Notes: generated from the letters alone by a model not told the origin. A DNA stretch of 64,000 nucleotides from Henricia sp. BOLD:AAB3569 (GCA_037783545.1 JBBELK010001389.1:23396-87395); one strand, 5' to 3'. Shown: positions 50,501 to 56,710, counted from the first letter of the stretch. Numbers and translations are program-made.

Positions 50501-53500
50501 TTATTTTATTTAACCGATTAGTTTTTCTTAATTTGGAGAAAATGCATGTTGAAAGAAACGAAATAATAACACTAAAAGGTGGGCGGTATGCGCCCCCAGT
50601 ATAAAAAGTGGGGGCCAATGGCCCCCTGTCCCAGCCCCCCACCCCCCGCTTCCGCCGCAGTTTATAGGTCTGCTGTCACATCAACGAGCCCATTCTCTTG
50701 CAACAGTGCCCCTTTAACGCACTCCCCAACTCCTGCGTACAGTGGCCCTGTTGAAACAGGCCCCATTTCGCGGTGGAACAAGCGACAGAAAACTTGTCGC
50801 CTCTGCTGGACCAATCAGGACGCTTGGCAGTGCATTGCAGCACGATTGCAGGCATTCAAATGTAACGCGCGCAGATTGTAAACACCGTGCATGCATGTGA
50901 TACATGTACTCGGTAATGCTGGCCGTTGTCCGCGTCGGCGATTGGCTGCTATTTAAAGGATACTGGGGAATCCGTTCCATTACATTCGTCAGCATGCATC
51001 CCTGTTATTAATTTAAAAAACTGCGGAGTAAATTAAGATCGTCGTTTGAAAGTTTGGTAGGAATGGGACAGTCATAAGAAGCGGAACCCAATACAATTTC
51101 TGGAAAGTATAGAAATCGTTTCTTTTCGGCATAACATGACCGAATTAATTAAATTCCTTAAAAATGACTCGGGCGTGAGTTAATTGGCTCAAGACAACAG
51201 CCGGCTCACTCCACAGATTTGCGTGGATTTCCTCAGGGTATTGCTACGTCGCTTTGCAGAGTGGAAATTCCCTGAGATCTCAGGATGCAATGAGCCTGTC
51301 TTAGATGCCACAGACGCCATGGTCGATAACGACCGGCTGCCATGAATGAATGAATGAATGGATTGGAAATGCGCCTTAAAGATATTTCTCACCTCCAAGA
51401 ATTCTGCACTGTACATCTTCTTTCAGGATAGAGCCGCAATATACACAGTTGAAGTCTCGTCTACAGTAAGTTAAACAAAACAGGGAAGGGTATTTATATT
51501 TTAAAATATAACTCATTCACATGGAAACAATTTTCAACTGACACACAACGGACACGCGACATACTCACGCCAAACTTTGTAAAAACCGCTTATACCTGAC
51601 AGTTTGGTGTTCCTTAGCCCCCTCAATGTGACATCTGATGTAAAAATTGTCAACAGCACCACTGCATCCCGACTCAGGACATCTGTATTTTGCACAGCGT
51701 CTGAAATTAGACGTTAAATGTATTAAATACTGAAAAGAATAAAACTATTTAAAAGCAGTGAACCTCAGTTTCTAGCAATCATTTTATTTCATTCAGTATC
51801 ATAAAGCAGACGTATTCTTGCACTTACGTGTATGGAGTGGGAGTTGAAATGGAGCACACAGTCCCGACAAATTTGTAGAAACGAGACTCAAACTTGCAGC
51901 CAAGCAACTCAGCTGTAGTTATCTCATAGCTGTCGATGAATGCACAAAAAAATGTTTTCATGTAATAAATATAGCAATATGTACAGGGACAGTACTAGCC
52001 TTTGTTAAGGCCTCACATGCACAGCTGGGCGAGTCGCGCACCAGAACAATAGCACCACCATGCGACGAGGATGGGACGAGCAGCGCCAGCTGTGAGGCCT
52101 TTGCCGTCCCGGAATTTTTATGATCGTATTACACAGTGTGCGTGTTGCGTTGGATAGCTAACAATGCGAGCCAATCAGGTTCGTGCGCACCGGTTTGTAA
52201 GCACGCACTTCACATACAACGCGCATGCGCCAACACAAACATACATTCGCAGCACAACGCAGGGATGAATAATGTAACATGGGCTGTAATACATTAATAA
52301 ATAATTATTCCGGGACGGCAAAGGTCTCACAGCTGGCGCTGCTCGTCCCGTCCTCGTCGCAAGGTGGCGCTCTCGTTCCAGCGCGCGACTCACCCAGCTG
52401 TGAGGCCTTAACAAAGGCACAATTTGCAAAGATACGTTTTTTTAATGAAGAAAAATTGTGCAATAACGAAAAACATTGGTCAAATTACAAATTCAGGTAA
52501 ACTGAAAGAACAAAAAACAGAGTCTGAAATTACATGCAACTGGAAAATGTTCGAGCATGTTGAAATGAAACAATATAGTTTGTGTAAATGTTTAATATGT
52601 GAAAAATGCATCAGATGGGGAACCTTACCTGGGCAAATGGGGAAGGTCCGACATTAACAAATTCACTAGCACTTGACTGCAAGACACTTCAGGGGGAAGC
52701 AACTGTAGACTACTGAAGATAGTATAACACACCTGTTGGGAAAGAAAATAAGAAATTAAAGCTCACTATAAAGTTGCAACTTTCCACAGGTTAAAAATAT
52801 AAACTAACAGTGGTCTAAGTTAGAGCTCTTTGTGCTTTGACAAATTTGCCATTTATCATCTCATTTTGGTCACATTTTATATGGCACAGGGTGGGAATTT
52901 GACACATAGAAAACACATTTTCAGTGCACCTAAGAGCAAAACATGCAAAGTTTGACTGCCAACCCCCCTTTCCGGTGAGAATGTTGTGACTAGTCCCCAC
53001 CCGTTAGGTGGGGTAGACCAAGGAGGGGGTGCATATGGGTCATACCATGAAGTTAAGAAACACGGTTTCCGTGTTACATCCACAACCATTTTTACTTTTT
53101 TTTGCCCTTGATAACCCCATGAATCAATACTATTCAGAAATTCAAGCTTTTGGATGAGAGAAATTAAAAACATTTATTACTTGTAACAAAATCCTCATGG
53201 ATTTAAATTTATATGTCAACTAAATATAATTTTGTTCAAATGTAGGTGTGACATTTGGTGCTTTTTAGCAGATTTTCTTGAATCACAAAGAAATTTAAGA
53301 TAGAATCCTTCAAATTCAAATTAAAAAGGATTGTTTAGTTTGAGAAATGTGTGTTAATTTCATATTCAACATGAAAACATTTATAGTTGGAGTGAAAGCA
53401 GTTGAACTGTATTGGTTTTCAAGTTACATCCACAACCACCACTTTGTTAAATAATTCAAAATGGCGGCACTTTGTCAACACTGAAGACTCCAAAATTACC

Positions 53501-55708
53501 CCCAAACAGTGTAAGCCACCACATCATGCAACATCGTTAGACAAATGATGACTCATTGCTCCCTTATTGACCATTTTTGTGGAAATGAAGAAATGTCCCT
53601 CAACTTCATGGAATGACCCATATAAGAGAAATGAGATTGAGGTTTAAAAGTACTGAGGGAATAAATCTTACAAAAAGTCTTTAAAAGTCTTGGACCCTCT
53701 AGGGAATAGTACATAGGTATGGTTCTACAAGTTAGGTACAAGTGCATTAACAATTCAACAATATATAAGCTTATTAGCAACCCACCTCCTGGAAAATTTT
53801 CCTTGCTTCTTGTGGCTGATGTAGAACCAAGTTGCCCAAGTTTGCTGCCGAAATGTAAAGATTACTGTTGTTACAAACTGTAAACCTTCTTTACAATCTC
53901 ACAAACAGCAATTGTATTATTTTCAGCGTGGATTATTTTCAATGCAGAATTACTGGTAATGATGCCTCGAATTGACTGTGAATTTCAATTTTTGTGCTAA
54001 AGTATTCATTGTGTCACCACTTTTGGGGAGTAGTATTAAATATTGGCAATTTTTTTAAATATTAGTGGAGTAATATTAAGAAAGGCATATAAACTTCATA
54101 TCAGTTAAAGTTGCACTGTCCGTGTTTGGGTGAAAGGATTACAAAATTAATTTATACAAGCGAACGAATATAGAAAGCCTACGTATCTCTGCAACAAAAA
54201 ATTAAAAAATAATTAAATTTCTGATGTCGGGAATTGGAGATATAAAAAGCTATTTTCTTGAAACGGGCTTCACATGTTGTACATGTGCGCGTACGCACGC
54301 TCAGTATGTGTACAATGTACACACATACGCGCACATGTACATTTACGTCATAATCCTGTCGAATAAAAGACGGTGGCAGTCTTCTATTATTTCTTGTTTT
54401 TAATCAACTGGCATTAATCCTTGACGGATTTTTACGTTCTTGGTATCAAATGAAAGCTGATAACTTTTTCTATTCTAGAAAAATAGCAATTTAACTTTTA
54501 AAAAAGATTTTGACGCTTAAATCGGCCTAAAATCGGACAGTGCAACTTTAATCAGTATGAACTGTTAATATCTTCCAGTACCAGATTAGGATTAAAGTAG
54601 AAGCACATTTTCCTAAAACAGCACAATTTAGGGGGAAAAGGGTCATTTACTAACCATTAATTTGAGTTATGCAGGCACAGCTAATTCTGACGACGAATGA
54701 ATATATAGTGACCTGAAAATAAAAACAAGTGGTAAAGTTTAACAAATTCAATATAGCATTGTTAATTTGTATGCTGAGTATTGCAGGAATAGTCATTCTT
54801 GATTGGCCGAGGAAAGTTTTAGGTATAATATCCTTGGCTCTGATTGGTTAATAAGTGAGTTGTTTTACAGCAGGGAATAGCAGCAGGCAAAAACAGTAAC
54901 ATTTTAGCAAGTTAAGTGATGCAGAAAGCCAACAGAATAGGTAGCAAAATAAAAATGTGTAGGCCTACACAGTTTAACATTGTGGGGTACCGTGGCCAAG
55001 CGGTTTAGGTCGTTGACTCGCAGTCATAGGTGAAAACTTGGAGTTGCAGGTTCGAACCTCCCCACGGCTACGGTACCTGTGCCCTTGGGCAAGGCACTCA
55101 ACCACACTTGCTCCATCCTTCGGAAGGGATGTAAAGCCGTTGGTCCAGTGTGTTAGGTAATGGAAACGCACTCTAAAGATCCCAGAGCATTCTTTCGTGA
55201 AGAGCAAGGGGGATCATCCCCGGTGTCTCTGGCCATGCATTTCTTATTCTAATTCTTCATGGGTTTCCTCACACTTGCGAGTGACAGTGCAATGAGCACT
55301 ATTGAGGAATCCTTGGTATGAATACCAGAAAGAAATAATAATAATAATAATATGGGGGTACCGTGGCCGAGCGGTTTAGGTCATTGACTCGCAATCACAG
55401 GTGAAAACTTGGGGTTGCAGGTTCGAACCTCCCCACGGCTACGGTACCTGTGCCCTTGGGCAAGGCACTCAACCACACTTGCTCCATCCTTCGGAAGGGA
55501 TGTAAAGCCGTTGGTCCAGTGTGTTAGGTAGGCCTAATATGGAAACGCACTCTAAAGATCCCAGAGCATTCTTTCGTGAAGAGCAAGGGGGATCATCCCC
55601 GGTGTCTCTGGCCATTTCTAATTCTAATTCTTCATGGGTTTCCTCACGCTTGCGAGTGACAGTGCAATGAGCACTATTGAGGAATCCTTGGTATGAATAC
55701 CAGAAAGA

Positions 55709-55740
<32 letters not shown>

Positions 55741-56552
55741 TTATCAACTTAAAGCAGGAAAACCGGGAAAGAATTGAGTTGTTTAATTCCACGGCTTTAT
55801 TTAGACCTTGTGTACAAAGAATACGAGACTGGCTGTAAAGTGCTTTCTAAAGGTCTGTCTACATATGAGCCAATATTTGTTGGCCAACAAGGACCAACAT
55901 GAAGTTAGAACTTGTTGGGTGGTACACGGATGTGCTTGACCGCGCGAACCACTCCAGATGCTCCAACATATCTCGACTGCAGTTGGTTTCTGCCTACAAC
56001 GTCACAGGCGTTCTAATCTGCTATTAGCCCATTTCTCCAACAAGCTCCAACAAAGATAGAAACATGTTCCAACATGGATCAACTTGTTGGATGATGTCGG
56101 GCGTTGTCTGGAGTGACGTCCACAGTCCACACCAACTTTTGGTCGGCCGACATCGTCAGACACATGTTGGACCTTATTGGCCAACAAATGTTGGCTCGTG
56201 TAGACGGACCTTAAGAAAGCCCTTATTTTGCCTTAATTTTTAAACTCCTAAAATTGTTTTTTTTGTAGTGCTTGATATAATGATTATTATGGTCAACTTT
56301 TCAATTATTACCGAAATACTATAGGTCATAGAAATGAAGAAGAGTTGGTTGATGTTCTAAAAACAAAGGGAGTTTTACTCCTGCAAAATAATTTTTAAAA
56401 AGACAGACCTTGCACAACGATCTGAATCAACCAACCTGTTTATTCTTCCTCTGTGCTACACATTCTTGTTTCAGTGATTGAAGTTGTTTGGTTTCCTCTA
56501 AGTAGTAAAGTGCAGCTTCTTCAAGTTGTAGTCGATCATTGTCACTTTGCAT
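20443..56552 (-). CDS. MCMDC2: MCM domain-containing protein 2, 20 coding exons, 691 residues
   Basis: Joined coding exons on the minus strand, 5' to 3': 56552-56436, 54712-54655, 53844-53786, 52732-52629, 51929-51828, 51700-51569, 51460-51393, 49652-49545, 48426-48329, 47321-47255, 45946-45804, 42829-42652, 40999-40910, 38858-38713, 37807-37773, 34959-34809, 30864-30722, 27812-27703, 27221-27148, 20535-20443. All phases match and all borders are GT..AG. The domain order is helical N-terminus, zinc region (CPESGC .. CVYC, about 149-195), OB segment (YYCVIGIPV), MCM core with TPPGTYHQLKLC, a degenerate Walker A (GELDCLKKD) and the C-terminal YFVGSRRLR and LSLRNQVLVEDSALAVLLYE. The vertebrate protein is about 680 residues. 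The family acts in meiotic recombination in the nucleus; it lacks a normal ATPase site. UTRs and promoter are not resolved. Confidence 0.93.
20584..20785. mobile_element. Mariner-like miniature element, copy 2
   Basis: The ends CACTACTCACAATAAGTTAG and inverted CACTACTAACAATACG match 15400-15604; TA follows on the right. It lies in the last MCMDC2 intron, 49 bases upstream of exon 20. Confidence 0.8.
20799..21275 (+). repeat. Tandem repeat, three 160-bp units
   Basis: Units start with GCAGGCTACAGGAATGCTTG at 20799, 20960 and 21120 (periods 161 and 160) and differ by a few percent. Confidence 0.9.
21281..21362 (-). repeat. Inverted partial unit of the 160-bp repeat
   Basis: Reads as the reverse complement of the first part of the unit (CTGCAGGCTACAG.AATGCTTG), making the array a large imperfect hairpin with its last direct unit. 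Confidence 0.85.
21664..22164. mobile_element. hAT-like miniature element filled with GACTCG repeats
   Basis: The ends CAGTGTTGCAGTACTCGAGT and inverted CAGTGTTGTAGTCGAGTCAC are hAT-like. The flanking 8-mers ACAGGGGG and CATGGGGG are a possible decayed duplication. Inside, GACTCGGACTCGAGTC-type units occupy 21688-21820 and 22018-22152. Confidence 0.75.
22448..22920. mobile_element. TTAA-target fold-back element with GGGCGAA minisatellite, copy 3
   Basis: TTAA (22444-22447) then AGATAGTATACATGAT. The body matches copy 2, including GAAGATATGCATG and the GGGCGAA array, and the opposite end matches copy 1 through the CTCATGAGACGAAAA segment. The right terminus is missing. Confidence 0.75.
23052..23873. 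mobile_element. CCAATTTCATGG-type miniature element carrying a nested insertion
   Basis: Both parts match, inverted, the uninterrupted copy 45975-46252: the blocks GCTAGCTGAAAACGTGTGC and GTAGCAGAAAAGTTGTGCTA lie left, and GGCTATTTCACG lies right of the insertion. The right end is CTATGAAATTGGCCACTGG. Confidence 0.8.
23139..23671. mobile_element. TTAA-target element of the AGGCC family, nested
   Basis: TTAA on both sides (23135-23138 and 23672-23675), ends AGGCCCAG and inverted AGGCCCTG. The paralogous empty site at about 46172-46180 has a single TTAA (on the minus strand GTGCTAACTTTAAGGCTATT), which proves the target duplication. Confidence 0.9.
24513..25067. mobile_element. Inverted-repeat element with ACACGGCAC motifs
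   Basis: The left end GGCCCACTTCAAACGTCGCG and the right end, inverted, GCCTGCTTCAAACGTCGCGC are related for about 25 bases. The interior repeats GACACGGCACAAGC. Target duplication not resolved. Confidence 0.7.
25740..25905 (-). repeat. tRNA-like SINE
   Basis: The minus strand has CTAGCTCAGTGGTTGAGTGG (A-box-like) and GGATTCGAGTCCCACC (B-box-like), then a hairpin-forming ATGAAG..CTTCAT stretch. It cannot be a working tRNA as the acceptor arms do not pair. Confidence 0.6.
26040..27120. repeat. GATTAACTGATTAGTTAGTCAT minisatellite split by a transposon
   Basis: Units containing TGATTAACTGATTAGTTAGT occur at 26040-26139 and, more diverged, at 27033-27110. The TTAA element 26144-27028 separates the two halves and uses a TTAA within the repeat. 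Confidence 0.8.
26144..27028. mobile_element. TTAA-target element with AGGAGYGTGACCAG ends, 885 bp
   Basis: TTAA flanks both sides (26140-26143 and 27029-27032). The ends are AGGAGCGTGACCAGGG and, inverted, AGGAGTGTGACCAGAT. A 105-codon frame (26140-26457, minus) shows no known domain. Confidence 0.85.
27148..27221 (-). CDS. MCMDC2: MCMDC2 exon 19
   Basis: 74 bases coding YSVLNIQPKPHFRDDNVSDY and LGPA, phase 1 to 0, donor GTAAGT. Confidence 0.88.
27412..27650 (-). repeat. tRNA-derived SINE, internally duplicated
   Basis: Two tRNA-like heads with CATAGCTCAG on the minus strand are arranged in tandem; the family is that of 18985-19170. It lies in the short intron between MCMDC2 exons 18 and 19. 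Confidence 0.65.
27703..27812 (-). CDS. MCMDC2: MCMDC2 exon 18
   Basis: 110 bases coding ACMSRALAKLSLRNQVLVED, then SALAVLLYEQSVTARYG, phase 2 to 1. Equivalent to the SEAHARL.LR..V..ED..IA helix of MCM proteins. Confidence 0.94.
29130..29960. repeat. Degenerate tandem repeat, about 190-bp units
   Basis: Successive blocks share CAGCTGAAATAA..CCCAAG, TTCTCTCTGAAAATC and GATAAGTTGATC/GATAAGTTTATC. The fragment 29736-29790 is SINE-derived and interrupts the array. Confidence 0.6.
30026..30690 (-). repeat. Two adjacent copies of the tRNA-headed SINE
   Basis: The segments 30026-30290 and 30330-30690 both contain CCAGAGACACCGGGGAATCC, GCTCTGGGATCTTT and a tRNA-like end (CCCGCAACCCCAAG..). They are minus-strand versions of the family at 54972-55337. 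Confidence 0.8.
30722..30864 (-). CDS. MCMDC2: MCMDC2 exon 17
   Basis: 143 bases coding FLEHVSEASVEFSVPAKQLL, then KGYFVGSRRLRSMGVQCIPF and SPTALRTL, phase 0 to 2. GYFVGSRRLR is the MCM C-terminal helix motif (Y.ASRR.R). Confidence 0.93.
31813..32764. mobile_element. TTAA-target element with GAATCCCCC ends, copy 1, nested
   Basis: TTAA on both sides (31809-31812 and 32765-32768). The right end inverted is ACAGCTAGAATCCCCCTTCC. Copies lie at 43566-44548 and 56711-57572. A 106-codon frame (32124-32444) is shared with the third copy and starts with a CVVVC cluster that faintly resembles a THAP zinc finger; this is weak. Confidence 0.85.
33011..33223 (+). other. Unrecognised open frame inside the Sola-like element
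   Basis: 70 codons including FYGDVFSQERLAHDITPRQY. I do not recognise it. It may be a piece of the element's former transposase or chance. Confidence 0.25.
33732..33875 (-). pseudogene. Possible transposon-protein exon remnant with PYQFEP motif
   Basis: The minus strand, after a possible acceptor TTCCAG, reads LTFFSDEDSDVFSCSSHSFH, then an acidic serine-rich stretch and VEPYQFEPELTKE before TAA at 33732-33734. Acidic leaders with a PYxFEP motif occur at the N-terminus of several transposon-derived animal proteins. It is short and I cannot find its partners. Confidence 0.4.
34635..34797. repeat. Long palindrome
   Basis: Outer arms AAATATTGACTGC and GCAGTCAATATTT and inner arms ATGGTTAAGATTATAAGCCC and its inverse meet at a CTCGGCTTCTGCCTCGGG centre. 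It abuts exon 16 of MCMDC2 at 34809, just 12 bases away. Confidence 0.85.
34809..34959 (-). CDS. MCMDC2: MCMDC2 exon 16, Walker B region
   Basis: 151 bases starting SFSMVLVCDSASSSMDDHAE and ending SVIRPAEMKE, phase 2 to 0. The hydrophobic VLVCD aligns with the sensor/Walker-B-like strand of MCM proteins. Confidence 0.9.
35911..36969. mobile_element. hAT-type non-autonomous element with exact 8-bp duplication
   Basis: CTGGGTAC lies at 35903-35910 and 36970-36977. The ends are TAATGCTGTAACGAA and, inverted, TAATGCTGTAACCGAACA. Many GTTCGGTTCGG motifs lie subterminally. No transposase frame is visible. Confidence 0.92.
37263..37424. repeat. Long near-perfect palindrome
   Basis: The inner arms 37296-37328 and 37364-37396 are exact reverse complements (GGGTGATATGAGAATATACC onward). 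The outer arms share TTATATAA and ATATTGGATG. The centre is CTCGCCTTCGGCTCG, the same style as the 34635-34797 centre. Confidence 0.9.
37427..37660. mobile_element. Possible miniature element with GTCCAC ends
   Basis: GAAGTCTGTCCACACGG at the left and, inverted, GAAGGCATGTCCACGCTGAG at the right. Internal GGAGGTT and AACCTCC pairs. No clear duplication. Confidence 0.45.
37773..37807 (-). CDS. MCMDC2: MCMDC2 exon 15, 35-base microexon
   Basis: Codes NKKTNVKHSIAE, phase 0 to 2, bounded by TTTTTTTCTGGACAG and GTAAGT. It was chosen because it alone repairs the phase gap between exons 14 and 16. A cDNA would settle it. Confidence 0.7.
38115..38372 (+). repeat. tRNA-headed SINE, body and AAT tail
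   Basis: CCTTCGGAAGGGATGTAAAG through to AGGAATCCTTGG, then (AAT)n. The head is missing: it starts inside an older repeat (TTGTTACCATTGCTATCAAC). Confidence 0.85.
38457..38685. mobile_element. GGGGCCGTCCAAAG-ended miniature element, empty of insertions
   Basis: Inverted ends GGGGCCGTCCAAAGTTGTC. This is the short form of 42861-44625 and provides the empty site for both insertions there. Confidence 0.85.
38713..38858 (-). CDS. MCMDC2: MCMDC2 exon 14
   Basis: 146 bases starting VLENRVISIDHQKSSLSQQQ, then RFPVQCNLWGYANYHRCQDS. Phase 1 to 0, ending FGQAL. FPVQC..W.. is conserved in the family. Confidence 0.93.
39776..40369. mobile_element. GGGTCATTCC-ended element (Sola-like), copy 1
   Basis: ATAT flanks (39772-39775 and 40370-40373). 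The ends are GGTCATTCCATGAAGTTGAG and, inverted, GGGTCATTCCATGAAGTTAA. The inverted sister copy is at 53037-53619, so the two lie in opposite orientation in MCMDC2 introns 13 and 3. Confidence 0.82.
40552..40899 (-). pseudogene. Two broken tandem copies of MCMDC2 exon 13
   Basis: Units start with GGCTGCTTAC at 40552, 40726 and 40900 (period 174); the third is the working exon. The exon-like parts are 40562-40650 and 40736-40825. Each keeps the 3' half and a GTAAGC donor (second copy GICMLGDLDCLKKDAKEKLQ), but the 5' half has diverged and no acceptor gives the required phase. The first copy has an in-frame TAA after DAKQ. Confidence 0.85.
40910..40999 (-). CDS. MCMDC2: MCMDC2 exon 13, degenerate Walker A
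   Basis: 90 bases coding GGSVLLARGGICMLGELDCL and KKDAKEKLQN, phase 1 to 1. In active MCMs this position holds GDPGxxKS; here it is GELDCLKKD, as in the vertebrate protein where the P-loop is also lost. Broken copies of this exon lie on both sides. Because length is a multiple of three, skipping it would keep frame. Confidence 0.9.
41003..41330 (-). repeat. Tandem duplication upstream of exon 13 with a fourth partial exon copy
   Basis: TTGAAATCCACCTGCTCATA recurs about 180 bases apart. At 41150-41180 the minus strand has an acceptor and GGSVLLL, the start of an exon-13-like sequence that then diverges. Confidence 0.7.
42036..42608. mobile_element. AGGGCC-ended 573-bp element, copy 2
   Basis: Nearly identical to 12999-13572. 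TTAA follows at 42609-42612; the left side has TTAAAA. It sits in MCMDC2 intron 12, near the donor of exon 12. Confidence 0.85.
42652..42829 (-). CDS. MCMDC2: MCMDC2 exon 12
   Basis: 178 bases coding DSDSFLDLAAIGLDSNIIRR through SSVGGYSVD, phase 0 to 1. Its donor is 43 bases from the transposon copy 42036-42608. Confidence 0.9.
42909..43487. mobile_element. Nested element with CCATCCATAAAGTACGTACG ends
   Basis: Left CCATCCATAAAGTACGTACG; right, inverted, CGTCCTTAAAGTACGTACG. Subterminal GTACGCATGG and poly-C/CCCCCT blocks recur on both sides. The middle is related to 28680-28880. Exact borders are blurred by G-rich flanks. Confidence 0.7.
43566..44548. mobile_element. TTAA-target element with GAATCCCCC ends, copy 2, nested
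   Basis: TTAA flanks (43562-43565 and 44549-44552), ends ACAGCTAGAATCCCCCTT and inverted ACAGCTAGTATCCCCC. The empty site in 38457-38685 (minus strand) has one TTAA before GTAGTATTTCGGTGGGAGG. Confidence 0.9.
45544..45569. repeat. 26-bp perfect palindrome
   Basis: Arms TTCCGTCCCTCAC and GTGAGGGACGGAA with CACGTG at the centre; it abuts the tRNA-like sequence that follows. Confidence 0.9.
45571..45637 (+). repeat. tRNA-Asn-like SINE head or pseudo-tRNA
   Basis: CGTCTGCACGTTAAGCAGACG forms an anticodon arm with loop ACGTTAA (GTT), followed by a T arm with GGTTCGAATCCC and TGAGGCC. The D arm is disrupted. A detached TAGCTCAATTGGTAGGGAGC near 44917 looks like the missing 5' part. Confidence 0.5.
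45804..45946 (-). CDS. MCMDC2: MCMDC2 exon 11, start of MCM core
   Basis: 143 bases coding SSSSPWSFSASLAYLFAADV, then TPPGTYHQLKLCMLLSLIDA and ASRSDKN, phase 1 to 0. TPPGTY.LLKLC is a hallmark of this family. A decayed duplicate lies at 46258-46370. Confidence 0.93.
45975..46252. mobile_element. CCAATTTCATGG-type miniature element, uninterrupted
   Basis: Ends CTGGGGCCAATTTCATGG and, inverted, CTGGGGCTAATTTCATGG. It lies between exon 11 and the broken exon 11 copy. Confidence 0.8.
46258..46370 (-). pseudogene. Broken duplicate of MCMDC2 exon 11
   Basis: The minus strand reads DDASSPWSFSARLAYLCAAD then VTPPG, after which a deletion of about 23 bases shifts the frame before LLSLIDAG. No proper donor remains. 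Confidence 0.85.
46455..46905. repeat. Region of repeated CTTCGTTCGACGAAG motifs
   Basis: Motifs CTTCGTTCGACGAAG, AACGAAGATCGAA and CATCGAATGAAG recur in both orientations. The borders CGTTCTCAC and GCGTTCACAG look weakly inverted. Probably an old miniature element. Confidence 0.5.
47255..47321 (-). CDS. MCMDC2: MCMDC2 exon 10
   Basis: 67 bases coding VQPRIFKTPSYQLPQTLDQL and LT, phase 0 to 1. It links the OB region to the AAA-like core. A 133-bp palindromic TTAA element lies 39 bases upstream of its acceptor. Confidence 0.87.
47361..47493. mobile_element. 133-bp palindromic TTAA-target element
   Basis: TTAA on both sides (47357-47360 and 47494-47497). Arms of about 60 bases, beginning AGGCACAGGCTCGTCAGCAA, pair almost fully around a short loop. 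It is in MCMDC2 intron 9. Confidence 0.9.
47839..48283. repeat. 445-bp fold-back sequence
   Basis: Two arms of about 200 bases (for example ACAACATGCCTTTCTAAAAA at the left and its inverse at the right) meet around 48055-48075 with roughly 85 to 90 percent match. It ends 46 bases from exon 9. Confidence 0.85.
48329..48426 (-). CDS. MCMDC2: MCMDC2 exon 9, OB-fold end
   Basis: 98 bases coding DTFLDIQLGGYYCVIGIPVQ and then KFSRNATVTVLIE, phase 1 to 0. The acceptor at ..TTTTTATCTAG, rather than the inner CCAG, gives the matching phase and the conserved D-x-F. Confidence 0.9.
48549..49291. mobile_element. hAT-type miniature element filled with GAGTCC repeats
   Basis: The 8-bp duplication CTATTAAT is exact (48541-48548 and 49292-49299). 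The ends are CAGGGCTGTAGTCGAGTCC and, inverted, CAACGCTGTAGGACTCGGAC. Inside, an array of about 123-base units made of GAGTCCRAGTCC hexamers covers 48570-48945. It is in MCMDC2 intron 8. Confidence 0.9.
49545..49652 (-). CDS. MCMDC2: MCMDC2 exon 8
   Basis: 108 bases starting ERITVQIVEGSISSLLSP and ending CCQTVTVVLR, phase 1 to 1. The VVLR end joins the OB-fold strand in exon 9. Confidence 0.9.
51393..51460 (-). CDS. MCMDC2: MCMDC2 exon 7, zinc region part 2
   Basis: 68 bases coding RDFNCVYCGSILKEDVQCRI and LG, phase 2 to 1. CVYC supplies the second Cys pair. Confidence 0.92.
51569..51700 (-). CDS. MCMDC2: MCMDC2 exon 6, zinc region part 1
   Basis: 132 bases coding RCAKYRCPESGCSGAVDNFY onward to FLQSLA, phase 2 to 2. 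It carries the first Cys cluster of the MCM-type zinc region. Confidence 0.92.
51828..51929 (-). CDS. MCMDC2: MCMDC2 exon 5
   Basis: 102 bases coding YEITTAELLGCKFESRFYKF and then VGTVCSISTPTPYT, phase 2 to 2. An inner AG (..CTACAG) exists but only the outer acceptor (ATCGACAG) keeps the frame with exon 4. Confidence 0.87.
51998..52418. mobile_element. Inverted-repeat element with about 125-bp arms
   Basis: The ends GCCTTTGTTAAGGCCTCACA and its exact inverse enclose arms that also share CAGCTGGCGCTGCTCGTCCC and GCCGTCCCGGAAT. It lies in MCMDC2 intron 4, starting 69 bases upstream of exon 5. Confidence 0.85.
52629..52732 (-). CDS. MCMDC2: MCMDC2 exon 4
   Basis: 104 bases beginning VCYTIFSSLQLLPPE and ending LMSDLPHLP, phase 0 to 2. 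Donor GTAAGG. Confidence 0.88.
53037..53619. mobile_element. GGGTCATTCC-ended element (Sola-like), copy 2
   Basis: ATAT flanks (53033-53036 and 53620-53623). The sequence is the inverse of 39776-40369. A hairpin AACACGGTTTCCGTGTT lies by the left end. Confidence 0.85.
53786..53844 (-). CDS. MCMDC2: MCMDC2 exon 3
   Basis: 59 bases coding NLGNLVLHQPQEARKIFQE, phase 1 to 0. The LHQP.EA..IFQ motif is diagnostic for MCMDC2. Confidence 0.9.
54655..54712 (-). CDS. MCMDC2: MCMDC2 exon 2
   Basis: 58 bases coding VTIYSFVVRISCACITQIN, phase 0 to 1. Acceptor TTTTATTTTCAG, donor GTTAGT. It corresponds to the first beta-strand region. Confidence 0.85.
54972..55337 (+). repeat. Complete tRNA-derived SINE, copy A
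   Basis: The tRNA-Leu/Ser-like head has GTGGCCAAGCGGTTTAGG and GGTTCGAACC, then a body of about 270 bases with CACTATTGAGGAATCCTTGG and an (AAT)n tail. RNA polymerase III A and B boxes are visible. Confidence 0.88.
55353..55735 (+). repeat. Complete tRNA-derived SINE, copy B
   Basis: Nearly identical to copy A and directly behind its AAT tail, with a longer AAT run. Such head-to-tail arrangement suggests insertion into the tail or duplication. It is in MCMDC2 intron 1. Confidence 0.88.
55851..56211. mobile_element. Harbinger-type miniature element with TAA duplication
   Basis: TAA at 55848-55850 and 56212-56214. Ends AGGTCTGTCTACATATGAGC and, inverted, AGGTCCGTCTACACGAGCC; both lead into TTGTTGGCCAACAA-type palindromes. 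Confidence 0.85.
56436..56552 (-). CDS. MCMDC2: MCMDC2 exon 1 (start codon)
   Basis: 39 codons from ATG at 56552. The protein starts MQSDNDRLQLEEAALYYLEE, matching the EAAL.YL signature at the N-terminus of this family. The exon ends in phase 0 at CAG before a GTTGGT donor, a weaker donor than the others. Confidence 0.85.
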
Positions 56553-56710
56553 ACTGGCTGACTAATGTAGTTATCATGCCTGTTGCTGTTCTGACTTGAC
56601 AAGTCTAACTATCGAGTCTAGCAATGAGAAAAAGATGACATTAGCTGATTAGAGCCGATGTGTTTCCTTGTGTTTTATTCCCATTTTGTTTCCGGTACAG
56701 AAGTTTTTAA
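56553..56710 (-). promoter_or_regulatory. 5' flank of MCMDC2
   Basis: Only about 155 bases separate the start codon from a TTAA element. No TATA box is evident. The transcription start may lie within or beyond the element; this region is named for position only. Confidence 0.35.

Noticed and set aside
54972-55070. Functional tRNA-Leu or tRNA-Ser gene
   Set aside because: The head has A and B boxes but a body and AAT tail follow, and multiple copies exist; it is a SINE.
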